A DNA stretch of 16,984 nucleotides from Aphodosoma sp045600865 (GCA_045600865.1 JAZRYS010000252.1:1-16984); one strand, 5' to 3'. Counted from the first letter of the stretch, positions 6,672 through 14,312 are shown. The notes: generated by a model not told the origin, from the sequence alone. Numbers and translations: made by a program.

Positions 6672-7868
6672 TTATCTGTGGAATCCACGACCTGTACTTT
6701 GACCTTGTGAGTGTCGCTTCTTCTTTTTGTACTTATCATCGTCACCCCAACCGAGTTGGCTTGAAGAGCCACCTCCACCACCAACGGAGATTGGTCCCTG
6801 GTATGGATTGAGGATGATTGCACCAAGGGTTTCAAGTCCGACATGGAACGCTCCGTTTCCTGCATCGGCAACGTCTTCTGCTTTCTGGAGCATATCTATA
6901 ACGTCCTGATTCGCTCCTACACGTTCCAACTCGTCAAGGTCAGGATAGTCACGTTTCGCTTCATAGGCTTGCTCCTTGAAACGAGTATCGAAGTCAGGGA
7001 ACAAGGAATCAACTCTATGATGTTCGTTTTCGTCATGCGATTCAAGCCAGTCAAGACGTGCATCCTCATACATATCCCTCGCTTGTTCATGAACGATGGT
7101 AAACGGATTGCCGAGTTGCTTACAAATGTTCTGTAACGTAAGACTCGCATCGAGTTGCTTGCCACTGAACGAAACATCATGTCGCAACGACTTCTTCGCA
7201 CCAGTGCGATCCTTTGCGACTGTGAACGAAATGCCCTCGATGCCTGTTGACTTCGGATTGTATCGGAAGTTGACACGAATACCGAGTTTCGCTAACTCGT
7301 CCTTGAACTCCTTCCAGTTGTGAGCGACTTGAAGCGACTCCATGACACCATGCATGACGTGATAGCGAATCGCATCCATCTTGCGAAGTCTATCCTCGTT
7401 GACCGCTTCCTTGCCTTTGGCTTTGTACAGTCCATATTCCTTGGTCAGCTCACGGCAGACTTTGATGTTCTTGTCCTTTTCGTGTGAGTCCTTTGTGCAG
7501 ATGCCTTGGTTGTTGACACGGCAGACTATGATGTGAACATGAGGATGCTTCCTGTCGAAGTGACGGATGGCAACAAATGGGTTATCATCGTAGCCCATCC
7601 GCTTCATGTAATCATTGACTATACGCTCCAGTTTCTCGTCCGTCAGGTTCTCCAAGTCCTTTGGAGAGAGTGACAGGATGAAATGTGCCACAGGCTTTTT
7701 GCAGCGACTTGACAACTGGGAATGCATTATCAGAGAATCCGTGATTGTCTGGTTACTGCTCAGATTGATGCCACTACTGGCGCAGACGATTGTGGCATTC
7801 TTGCGAGGGTCATTAGCATAGTTGACGAGCCCTCCGAATGCTTTGCCATGAAGAATCTTTGCATACAT
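6672..7868 (-). CDS. mobB: MobB-type relaxase (mobilization nuclease)
   Basis: The 398-residue protein is a relaxase, the enzyme that nicks oriT and stays attached to the transferred strand. It starts MYAKILHGKAFGGLVNYAND. Tyr17 in GLVNYAND is the likely nicking tyrosine, as in Bacteroides MobB relaxases. The metal-binding three-histidine motif is clear in RHFDRKHPHVHIIVCRVNN (His103, His108, His110, His112). These features place it in the Relaxase/Mobilization nuclease family (MOB-P group). The C-terminus from about residue 360 is low-complexity, with a glycine-serine run and then a basic tail (KYKKKKRHSQGQ), as often seen in Bacteroides MobB proteins. It lies 22 bases downstream of mobC and 24 upstream of orf197. 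It looks complete, so the element should be mobilizable with help from a conjugation system. Confidence 0.93.
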   Translation of the reverse strand: MYAKILHGKAFGGLVNYANDPRKNATIVCASSGINLSSNQTITDSLIMHSQLSSRCKKPVAHFILSLSPKDLENLTDEKLERIVNDYMKRMGYDDNPFVAIRHFDRKHPHVHIIVCRVNNQGICTKDSHEKDKNIKVCRELTKEYGLYKAKGKEAVNEDRLRKMDAIRYHVMHGVMESLQVAHNWKEFKDELAKLGIRVNFRYNPKSTGIEGISFTVAKDRTGAKKSLRHDVSFSGKQLDASLTLQNICKQLGNPFTIVHEQARDMYEDARLDWLESHDENEHHRVDSLFPDFDTRFKEQAYEAKRDYPDLDELERVGANQDVIDMLQKAEDVADAGNGAFHVGLETLGAIILNPYQGPISVGGGGGSSSQLGWGDDDKYKKKKRHSQGQSTGRGFHR

Positions 7869-7890
7869 ATCTATGAGTATGTTTCAAGAT

Positions 7891-8292
7891 TTAACCTTCC
7901 AGAAGTTCCTCGTCCTCTGGTTCCTTCTCCTTTATGGCAAGTCGGCACTTGTGTATTACCGAATTGACCTCTTCCAGTATTACACGGCACTGGTCAGCGA
8001 TGTCGCTCAGCCCTTCCCTGATAGCCACCTTTGCGATGGCATGAATGTTATTGCCGAAGTTGTTCAAGTCGTGAACCTCCTTCATCAGAGCCTTGGTCAC
8101 TCTGGCACGAACGATACATTTCAGTGAGCCATCACGGATATGTGCGGAGAGTGATACACCCTGCTTCTTTGCCTTACGCTCCAGACGCTTCATCTGTTTG
8201 GCAGTGTAGCGGACAGAGATAGGTGGCAGATACTTCTCATCCTCTGAGAGTCGTTTGCGACCGCTCGGATTGTTGATTACATTCTTTGACAT
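7891..8292 (-). CDS. mobC: MobC-type relaxosome accessory protein
   Basis: This 133-residue basic protein contains SVRYTAKQMKRLERKAKKQG followed by VSLSAHIRDG, a ribbon-helix-helix-like DNA-binding segment. LNNFGNNIHAIAKVAIREG follows, which is the hallmark of MobC/BmgB-type relaxosome proteins (LNxxGNNxNQIAxxxN in the general family). Such proteins bind oriT next to the nic site and help the relaxase open the strands. The tail is acidic (EKEPEDEELLEG). It is the first gene of the mob operon and lies directly downstream of the candidate oriT. Some Bacteroides literature names this protein MobA, so the symbol is a convention. The ATG at 8292-8290 has a real Shine-Dalgarno sequence, unusual in this phylum. 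Confidence 0.88.
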   Translation of the reverse strand: MSKNVINNPSGRKRLSEDEKYLPPISVRYTAKQMKRLERKAKKQGVSLSAHIRDGSLKCIVRARVTKALMKEVHDLNNFGNNIHAIAKVAIREGLSDIADQCRVILEEVNSVIHKCRLAIKEKEPEDEELLEG

Positions 8293-8298
8293 GAAAAT

Positions 8299-8304
8299 CT
8301 CCTT
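8299..8304 (-). promoter_or_regulatory. Shine-Dalgarno site of mobC
   Basis: AAGGAG at 8304-8299 precedes the mobC ATG with a 6-base spacer. Bacteroidetes genes usually lack this motif, so it supports the chosen start and may help expression in different hosts. Confidence 0.6.
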
Positions 8305-8392
8305 ATGCTTAAAAGTTAAACTTACATTGTTCCTATAAGAGGGATGAATAAAGGGAAAGGAAAAGCCAGAAATAGCGTTCTGAAGTAACTCT

Positions 8393-8518
8393 CGGAGAGC
8401 AAGTTTTCAATAGGTGATAGCCTGTATCTAACTCTCTGATTAGATTCGGGGTATCAGCGCAATTCGGTCATACCGGATTGCCGTTTTGGTGTATTACCAA
8501 AACACAAACTTGCTCCCG
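8393..8518. other. oriT: Candidate origin of transfer (oriT) with nested inverted repeats
   Basis: The 318 bases between mobC and the HTH gene have no ORF but hold three nested or adjacent inverted repeats. GTTTTGGT at 8483-8490 pairs perfectly with ACCAAAAC at 8496-8503. AATTCGGT at 8461-8468 pairs with ACCGGATT at 8472-8479 with one mismatch. An outer pair lies at 8393-8406 (CGGAGAGCAAGTTT) and 8506-8518 (AAACTTGCTCCCG). Position upstream of the mob operon plus such repeats is what oriT regions of MOB-P elements look like. The nic site itself cannot be placed from sequence alone. Confidence 0.6.
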
Positions 8519-8610
8519 AAAGAACGCGATTTCTCCCTTCATTCACTTTTTGACCACTTGACATCGTTCCGATATAGTGTAAACCATAGCGGATCGTGGC
8601 GAGAGGTCGG

Positions 8611-9024
8611 CTAAAGCCCTGCATTTGCAGCCTGACGAGCCAGTTCTTGCTGAGCCTTGTTCATAGGCTGGAATCCGAGCTTTGCCTTGCTCTGGTCGGT
8701 GCCATGACTGGCCATCAGTTTCTTGATGTCAGAAAGTGCATAGCGGTTAGAACGACCCACCTTGGCTGGAACGAGAAAGCCTGCTTTCTTCCATGCCCAG
8801 AGAGTAGTGACACACACATTGCACATCTTGGCTGCTTCGGCAGAAGTAAGCCATGTTTCGCCATCAGCGGAAAACTTGCTTTCGTTTTCCTGACGTGCAG
8901 CATCAAGAATTGCCTGTTCTTCCATGGCACGCTTGATAAGCTGTTCACCGAATTGCATGAGTTCATAGCCAGAAACTTCAACCTTGAAGTTGGCACCGCT
9001 CTGTACAAGATTCATTATATCCAT
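8611..9024 (-). CDS. Excisionase-like HTH DNA-binding protein
   Basis: The 137-residue protein has a helical N-terminal part (VSGYELMQFGEQLIKRAMEE, about residues 17-36). A MerR/excisionase-type helix-turn-helix follows at about residues 58-105: WLTSAEAAKMCNVCVTTLWA, then WKKAGFLVPAKVGRSNRYAL. The SAEAAKMCNVCVTTLWAWKK and R-S-N-R-Y pattern is the standard HTH_17 fold. Proteins of this type are found next to integrases in Bacteroidetes mobile elements, where some act as recombination directionality factors and others as repressors. It lies between the recombinase genes and oriT, so it could control excision, mob expression or both. The exact role is inferred. The start is ATG 9024 or the ATG three codons later at 9015. 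Confidence 0.82.
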   Translation of the reverse strand: MDIMNLVQSGANFKVEVSGYELMQFGEQLIKRAMEEQAILDAARQENESKFSADGETWLTSAEAAKMCNVCVTTLWAWKKAGFLVPAKVGRSNRYALSDIKKLMASHGTDQSKAKLGFQPMNKAQQELARQAANAGL

Positions 9025-9134
9025 AGTCTAAATTGTTTATTGATTATTATACCTGAAAAGTTCAAAATATCACGTTAAGAAAAGTACAGTTCCGAAGGAT
9101 GATAGTAGTCGGTTTCAGTGGCTTCCATAGTCTG

Positions 9135-9162
9135 CTGACTGAGGGTAAGGTCAGCCAGTCAG
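9135..9162. repeat. Hairpin between recombinase and HTH genes
   Basis: CTGACTG at 9135-9141 pairs with CAGTCAG at 9156-9162, with GTCTG/CAGAC pairing possible just outside. It lies in the 181-base gap between the recombinase stop (9206) and the HTH start (9024). It could be an attenuator or terminator, but no clear T-run follows on minus. Confidence 0.4.
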
Positions 9163-9205
9163 ACTTGGAAATACCACCTACACCTATGAACAGAAAAAGA
9201 CTTGT

Positions 9206-10537
9206 CTATTTGATAAGGTCAATGAGTTCCTTCTTCATATCATCATCAATGGCACGGTATCTTGCGAAGGCTACACTGCCATTTGCATGACCAGACATTG
9301 ATGCGACAAGGTTAGGGTCTTTGACCTGCTTATAGAGGTTGCCTATGAAGGTACGTCTTGCCATGTGTGACGTTCCGACTTCATATAAAGGTCGCTTTTC
9401 TTCCTCCCTGGTTCTCGGATTGAGAACGGTCACAATGCGGTTAATCTCGGCACGTTTTAGGATGTCACGGATGGCATCATTGAACTTGAAATTGAATCGC
9501 ATTGGGAAGAATACCTCTGTATCTCCGTGGTTATGTCGCGCCAGAATCTGTTGTGCCTTATCCGTCAGTGGTACACGGACAGTCTGAGGATTCTTGTTGA
9601 TTGTCTTCAGCGGAATGTACTCCAATACATCACCGCTGATGTTCTCTGGAGTGAAGGTCACAAGGTCAGAATGACGGCATCCAACCATGCACTGGAAAAC
9701 AAACATATCCCGATATTCCATTAGGTCAGGGCGGTCGGAAAGGTCACATTCAAAGACCTTGTCACGCTCCTGAATTGTCAGATAGTATGGTGTTCCGTAG
9801 AGTACCTTCGGCATTTCGTAGCCGACAAATGGGTCATTGTGGCTCGCTCCCTGCTTGCGTACCCAGTTGCAAACAGTACGGAGAAGAGTCATGTTTGAGT
9901 TGATGGTATTCAATGATCGAGGACTCTTGATTGCTCGTTCATTGAAGTCCGAATACAACTCTGGATGCTTCTCTCTGATGTTATGTTCATCGAGCATGAA
10001 GGACTCAAACTCACGAAGATCATCGGCATTCATAAGGTCGATGTTCATCGTGTAGCCCTTACGCTTCTTGACCTTCTGCATGTACTGTTCAAATCGTGTA
10101 ATCTTAATCATCAGACCTCTGGTGTTGCACTCCTGATGATGGTCGAACTTCTTTGACTTTAGATATTTGTCAGCCCACTCAACGAGTCGGGTGTTTACAA
10201 GTGTGCCATCACTCAGCTTGTAGGCATTGGGATGGTGATAGGCGAAGATAACCTTCTGGAGCCAGTCACTGTTTGCACCAATGAAGTACTCTTTTGATAT
10301 GAGGTTCTTCAGTTCATTGACCTGAATGTCAAATCTGGCACGGACAGCATCGTCAACCAGAGCGACACGCATCTTGTAGCCTTGTCGTTTGCTATCCCAG
10401 TGGTTAGGATTGATGGCTAACTCGCTGACACATTTGATGTCGAGTCCTACATCACGGACACGGAAATACACGTTGCTACGTGCTGATACATTGTTTTTGG
10501 CTGCATCTTTATTGCGAAGGAAAGCTGTAACTCTCAT
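9206..10537 (-). CDS. Tyrosine recombinase/integrase (second of a tandem pair)
   Basis: The 443-residue protein is a phage-integrase-type site-specific recombinase. It has an N-terminal arm-binding-like domain (VYFRVRDVGLDIKCVSELAI), a SAM-like core-binding domain (about 110-235) and a catalytic domain. All active-site residues are present: Arg288 (VGCRHSDLV), Lys311 as candidate, His391 and Arg394 (SHMARRTFIG), His417 (SMSGH) and Tyr427 (FARYRAIDDD). It is a paralogue of the recombinase at 10952-12370: both end in PLYEV, H-x-ARRTFIGN, and SFARYRAIDDD or AFARYRAIDDD. It should cut and join DNA at the ends of the element, or act jointly with its partner. It is transcribed toward the HTH and mob genes. 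Confidence 0.93.
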   Translation of the reverse strand: MRVTAFLRNKDAAKNNVSARSNVYFRVRDVGLDIKCVSELAINPNHWDSKRQGYKMRVALVDDAVRARFDIQVNELKNLISKEYFIGANSDWLQKVIFAYHHPNAYKLSDGTLVNTRLVEWADKYLKSKKFDHHQECNTRGLMIKITRFEQYMQKVKKRKGYTMNIDLMNADDLREFESFMLDEHNIREKHPELYSDFNERAIKSPRSLNTINSNMTLLRTVCNWVRKQGASHNDPFVGYEMPKVLYGTPYYLTIQERDKVFECDLSDRPDLMEYRDMFVFQCMVGCRHSDLVTFTPENISGDVLEYIPLKTINKNPQTVRVPLTDKAQQILARHNHGDTEVFFPMRFNFKFNDAIRDILKRAEINRIVTVLNPRTREEEKRPLYEVGTSHMARRTFIGNLYKQVKDPNLVASMSGHANGSVAFARYRAIDDDMKKELIDLIK

Positions 10538-10584
10538 AATTTGTAACTTTAGATTGTTATTGATTGAAAGAAGGGAAAAGGAAT

Positions 10585-10911
10585 TTATCTATGGATTCCT
10601 CTTCGTGTGGTCTGCTCCTGATAGTCCTCGGCTATATCATTGAGCTGCTCCTGAAGCCAGTTGTTGGCTTCTGGACTAAGGTCACGGATGCACTGGATGC
10701 AAACGGCACTGGCTATGCTTTTGCGTCTGCCGATGGTACATTCATGATTGATACCCTTGTTGGCATCAGCCTTCTCACATAGTTCATTGAAGGGATCTCG
10801 CATCGAGTACCAGCCGTTGTCAGTCTTGACATAGTGGATGGCTTTCTCGGCACAGTCACGCAACAATTTGCGGTACTGCTCTTGGTCTTGGTTATTGTCG
10901 GAAGTATTCAT
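10585..10911 (-). CDS. 108-aa protein of unknown function between the two recombinases
   Basis: The protein is soluble and hydrophilic: MNTSDNNQDQEQYRKLLRDC, then AEKAIHYVKTDNGWYSMRDP, a cysteine-containing middle (ECTIGRRKSIASAVCIQCIR) and an acidic helix (NNWLQEQLNDIAEDYQEQTT). I recognise no family. It has four cysteines, at about residues 20, 45, 58 and 71-74, but no clear zinc-binding spacing. It lies 40 bases after the first recombinase gene and 47 before the second, all on the same strand, so it is probably co-transcribed with both. By position it could be a directionality or coordination factor for the recombinases. That is only an inference. Confidence 0.7.
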   Translation of the reverse strand: MNTSDNNQDQEQYRKLLRDCAEKAIHYVKTDNGWYSMRDPFNELCEKADANKGINHECTIGRRKSIASAVCIQCIRDLSPEANNWLQEQLNDIAEDYQEQTTRRGIHR

Positions 10912-10951
10912 ATCTATGATTATTATAATGTACGTGCGTAGTGGTTATGTA

Positions 10952-12370
10952 TTACTGAATCAGTTTAAGGACATCACGCTTTACATCATCGTCAATGGCT
11001 CGGTATCGGGCAAAGGACTTGCTCTGTTCGCAGTGTCCTGTCAACGATGCTATAAGTGCAGGGTCATGAACCTGCCTATAGATGTTGCCTATGAAGGTAC
11101 GTCTGGCAAGGTGGGTAGCTGCCACTTCATAGAGTGGTTTCTGAACAGCCTTGCGTGTAATTGGGTCAAGGACAGTCACCTTGCGGTCAATTCCGACTTC
11201 CTTCAGTATCTTCTTGATGTCGGTTCGGTACAAGTCATTGCAGTATCGAACAAACAGATAAGGCATTTCTGGGTCAAGTCTGTCAAGAATCTCCTTTGCC
11301 TTATCACATAGAGGGCATCGAACAAGATCCGTCTTACCATTAAGTAGGTTCTTGTGAGGAATGTACTCTATGTACTCCGCTTCAACTATGTGATTCCATG
11401 TCAAAAGATTGAGGTCGTTACTACGGCATCCAATCAGACACTGGAACATGAACTTATCTCGGTGGAAATCCAGACGTGGATTCTGCGAGAAGTCATGATA
11501 AAACACCTTGTCACGTTCCTCGATGGTCAGATAGTAGGGTGTTCCGTACACCTCCTGGTCAAGAGTGGTGTTGCGGAAGTCGGCAGATTTGAGATAGCCG
11601 TTTCTTACGCACCAGTTCAGGAACATGAACAGTCGCTTTGCGCTCCATGACAATGTGTTTGGTGACATAGGTCGTATATCAATAGACTTTGCAAGTTTGA
11701 ACTGGGCAAAGTGCTCTGGGTTCTCGTCACGGTACTCATGCTCATGACTGATATAGTCAAGATATGTGCGAGTGCCTTGCTTGTCAAAAAAAGCAAGATA
11801 TAACTTGTAGTCAGCATCACCAGACATCAACTGGAGCCATGCTTCAAAACGCTTGACCTTCTGCATTACTGCGGTCTGCGCTTGACGATGCCAGTCATTA
11901 AAGTCGCTGATTTTGAGGTATAACTCAAAGTATTCAACGGCTGTCTTGGTGTCTTGGTCGCTCTGGGCGTTATGTCTAACCATTTGTTTCATTGCTTCTT
12001 TGTCGCTTGTGAGGGGATTTTCGTTTCCCTCCTGTTCGTCCTGCTCGGCAGATGGCTCTTGCTCATCGGTGTGCAGCAACGAACTTACTTTATTATTGAG
12101 CCATTCTATATCGGCACCTTCATAGTAGTCAGCATAGATAGATGCCAGAACAGTCTGGATAGTCTTGTTAAACTGGCTCCTCTTGGTGGCGGTTGCCACT
12201 TCTTCAGGAGTGTCTGCCTTGTAGCCTAACTTATCAGAATCCCAATAGTTGGAATCGATGGTGAGGTTACTTGCAACCTTCATGTCGATTTTTCCGTCAC
12301 GAACTCGGAAATAGACCTTGGCGATTGCTGCCTTTGGTGAGAACTTTCTCAATTGTACGCTTGCTTTCAT
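10952..12370 (-). CDS. Tyrosine recombinase/integrase (first of a tandem pair)
   Basis: From the ATG at 12370 the protein has 472 residues. I chose this start because it aligns with the partner recombinase (MKASVQLRKFSPKAAIAKVY against MRVTAFLRNKDAAKNNVSAR). The frame is open 34 codons further upstream to 12472, but that extension only translates the direct repeats there. The active site is complete: Arg316 (IGCRSNDLN), His420 and Arg423 (THLARRTFIG), His446 (SLTGH) and Tyr456 (FARYRAIDDD). An acidic insert (EQEPSAEQDEQEGNENP, about residues 104-120) is absent from the partner. It is the first gene of the minus-strand block, and its untranslated leader carries the phased GGGAACG repeats. It probably catalyses integration and excision, alone or with the second recombinase. 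Confidence 0.93.
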   Translation of the reverse strand: MKASVQLRKFSPKAAIAKVYFRVRDGKIDMKVASNLTIDSNYWDSDKLGYKADTPEEVATATKRSQFNKTIQTVLASIYADYYEGADIEWLNNKVSSLLHTDEQEPSAEQDEQEGNENPLTSDKEAMKQMVRHNAQSDQDTKTAVEYFELYLKISDFNDWHRQAQTAVMQKVKRFEAWLQLMSGDADYKLYLAFFDKQGTRTYLDYISHEHEYRDENPEHFAQFKLAKSIDIRPMSPNTLSWSAKRLFMFLNWCVRNGYLKSADFRNTTLDQEVYGTPYYLTIEERDKVFYHDFSQNPRLDFHRDKFMFQCLIGCRSNDLNLLTWNHIVEAEYIEYIPHKNLLNGKTDLVRCPLCDKAKEILDRLDPEMPYLFVRYCNDLYRTDIKKILKEVGIDRKVTVLDPITRKAVQKPLYEVAATHLARRTFIGNIYRQVHDPALIASLTGHCEQSKSFARYRAIDDDVKRDVLKLIQ

Positions 12371-12550
12371 ACTTGATGCAGTTATTATTTGTTGAACTTG
12401 GGAACGGTTGGGAACGGTCAAAAGATGCTCTTGGGAACGGTCTTTTTCCCGTTTGGGAACGATTTTCAGCACATGGGAACGGCTTTTATCGTTGCTTGCC
12501 CTGTGACCGCCAAATTTTGGGAACGGTCAACTTCGTTTTGGGAACGATTT

Positions 12551-12568
12551 AAGGTCGATTTTGACCTT
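12551..12568. repeat. Small hairpin AAGGTC/GACCTT
   Basis: AAGGTC at 12551-12556 pairs perfectly with GACCTT at 12563-12568 across a 6-base loop, between the last direct repeat and the recombinase promoter. It could fold in the leader mRNA or be a recombinase core-type site. A related GATTTTTGACC sequence lies at the left side of the element, minus strand, near 530-540. Confidence 0.4.
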
Positions 12569-12578
12569 TCGGGCAGTA

Positions 12579-12586
12579 CAAAGTTA
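12579..12586 (-). promoter_or_regulatory. Likely promoter -7 element of the recombinase operon
   Basis: On minus the sequence reads TAACTTTG at 12586-12579, a match to the Bacteroidetes -7 consensus TAnnTTTG. No good -33 TTTG is seen at the proper distance. That region instead holds the inverted GTTCCC copies, so a protein bound there may replace or block it. The transcript would have a leader of about 200 bases containing all seven direct repeats. Confidence 0.5.
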
Positions 12587-12695
12587 GTAACCGTTCCCGA
12601 ATTTGTTCCCATAAATCCCTAACAAACTGCATTGTCATTAAGAAAGTTTAAGTTTCGGTCATGTCTTCAAAAAGCACTGATTTTAAGGGGTTTTC

Positions 12696-14312
12696 GTGAG
12701 TATTCGTTATTCAAATTCGTTCAATTTTGAGCCTTATGGAAAGGGTATTGTCAATTGCGATGTAATGTTGCTGATAGATGCCGACCATTCCTACAAATCA
12801 TATACGGACAGATACAGCATAGAGGCTCTGGGCTCCATAGCCAAATACTTTGAGGAACATGGCACGACGGAGGAAAGACTGCGCTCTGCCTACCTCTATG
12901 GAGCCACGCTTTATGAAAATGACAGCATTGTCGAAGCCAGCAAAGTCCTGATGGCGGGCGTTCACTATGGGGAGCAAGAGAATCTCTCGCCCAGTGGATA
13001 TGCCTGGCTGAGCAAAATCTATAACGAATTGGGAGGGCTTTATGCAGGAGTAAATGCCGCAGAGCAGTCGGACTCTTATTATAGGCGGGCTGCCGACTGT
13101 GTGGGAAAGAGCGGAGACTCACTCCTTATATGTATGATACGAGAAGATGTTGCCGGCGTCTTCAGGGAAGAAGGAAAATTCGACTCGCTCATCTGGCTGG
13201 AACGGCCGATTTATGACTATTACATTCGCCATCATTACGATATTCGTGCAGATTTTTCCGCAAAGATTTTGGTTGACGCGTATTTGTACAAAGGCGACCC
13301 TGACGCGGCTGCGCCTTATATCAAACACCTGTACAGACACAAGTCCTCGGAGGGAGGCTTTGGGCTGGTCAACTATGTTTTGGGCAAATATTATGAGCAA
13401 AAGGGAAATACAGACTCTGCCCTTTATTACTACCGGAAGGATGTCCAACACGAGAACCTCGGATATCGTCTGAACGTCATCGGCAATATGCTTGACATCT
13501 TTGACAGGCTGGGAGCCACAGACTCCATCAGAAAATACGCAATTCTCAACATAACAGACCTGGAGGAGGAAATAGAAACCACCAACACGCAGACATACCA
13601 GCAGATTCACGAGTTCTATAATTTCGACTACTACAAACGCCTGAGCGAAGAGGAGAAAAGGAGCAACCGCATATTGCGCCTCGCTTTTTTGCTGGGAGCC
13701 CTGGCCTTGACGGCCTCTGCTGCCGTCGTATGGGAAAGGATACGGAGACGCGCACAAAAACGCATTGCGGAAAAGGACTCCGCCTACAATCTGCTGCTGA
13801 ACCAATATTCACATGCGGAAGAGCAACTGAACATTCTCCAGAAAAATCTGGAAGAGGAAAAAGGCAACAAGGCACAATTGGCTGAGGATATCAGCGCTGT
13901 CCAAAACGAAGTGAACGCCCTCCGGGAACAGATAAAGGAATATACCAACATCGAACTGGGCGCAGGCAACAGCACGCTCATCCTCACGCCCATCGTGCAG
14001 TCCTTCCTCACCATGGCCACGGCTGATATCGCCCCCACGCCTGACAACTGGGAAGAACTTCGCCGAGCCTTCGAACTTTACGACCCTCTCTATCTGAAAC
14101 AGATACGCGCCGTCCAGCCCGGCATAAAAGAGCAGCAGGAACGGCTCTGCATGGTGTGCCGCATACATTGCTCGCCCACTCAGATGGCCGTCCTTCTCTC
14201 CATAAGCCGAGGCGGACTGGCCAATGCGCGAAAGCGACTTTACCGCTTCCTGACGGGAGAGGAGGCCGACTGCCCCCAGAAATTGGAGGAGTACCTTCTG
14301 TCTTTGGGCTGA
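12696..14312 (+). CDS. TPR/membrane/HTH regulator, N-terminus missing
   Basis: The frame encodes up to 538 residues. From about residue 24 it shows helical TPR-like repeats (YKSYTDRYSIEALGSIAKYF, ALYYYRKDVQ and others, to about 300), a membrane helix (ILRLAFLLGALALTASAAVV, 326-345), a coiled coil (about 350-415), and a C-terminal helix-turn-helix (CSPTQMAVLLSISRGGLANA, 492-511, then RKRLYRF). This order is typical of Bacteroidetes regulators that sense in the periplasm and bind DNA in the cytoplasm. Family members begin with a signal peptide and about 40 more residues before a segment like MLLIDADHSYKSYTD. Here the first 23 codons after the GTG start look unrelated, and no signal peptide is present. 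The 5' end was probably replaced by element DNA at about 12700-12765. An ATG start at 12765 is also possible. The protein is probably misplaced or not functional. Confidence 0.8.
   Translation: MSIRYSNSFNFEPYGKGIVNCDVMLLIDADHSYKSYTDRYSIEALGSIAKYFEEHGTTEERLRSAYLYGATLYENDSIVEASKVLMAGVHYGEQENLSPSGYAWLSKIYNELGGLYAGVNAAEQSDSYYRRAADCVGKSGDSLLICMIREDVAGVFREEGKFDSLIWLERPIYDYYIRHHYDIRADFSAKILVDAYLYKGDPDAAAPYIKHLYRHKSSEGGFGLVNYVLGKYYEQKGNTDSALYYYRKDVQHENLGYRLNVIGNMLDIFDRLGATDSIRKYAILNITDLEEEIETTNTQTYQQIHEFYNFDYYKRLSEEEKRSNRILRLAFLLGALALTASAAVVWERIRRRAQKRIAEKDSAYNLLLNQYSHAEEQLNILQKNLEEEKGNKAQLAEDISAVQNEVNALREQIKEYTNIELGAGNSTLILTPIVQSFLTMATADIAPTPDNWEELRRAFELYDPLYLKQIRAVQPGIKEQQERLCMVCRIHCSPTQMAVLLSISRGGLANARKRLYRFLTGEEADCPQKLEEYLLSLG

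Larger units (their letters stand above)
12400..12610. repeat. Nine GGGAACG-type motifs, five in about 22-bp steps
   Basis: Plus-strand copies of GGGAACG(G/A) start at 12400, 12410, 12433, 12455, 12475, 12519 and 12540. Most are preceded by TT. Inverted copies (GTTCCC) lie at 12593-12598 and 12605-12610. From 12410 on, spacings are 23, 22, 20, 44 and 21 bp, that is two helical turns or a multiple, so all these sites would face the same side of the DNA. The array occupies the leader of the recombinase gene, and the inverted copies lie at its promoter. Plausible roles are arm-type recombinase sites, or operators for a co-operative DNA-binding protein. Confidence 0.75.

Noticed and set aside
12371..12472. 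N-terminal extension of the first recombinase to 12472
   Set aside because: The added 34 residues translate the direct repeats and have no counterpart in the paralogue, whose start aligns with 12370.
12400..12610. Plasmid replication origin with iterons
   Set aside because: Repeat spacing resembles iterons, but no Rep gene or DnaA box is seen and the neighbours are recombinases.
13119..13805. 228-codon minus-strand frame inside the TPR regulator
   Set aside because: It is antisense to a frame with TPR, membrane helix, coiled coil and HTH in the family order.
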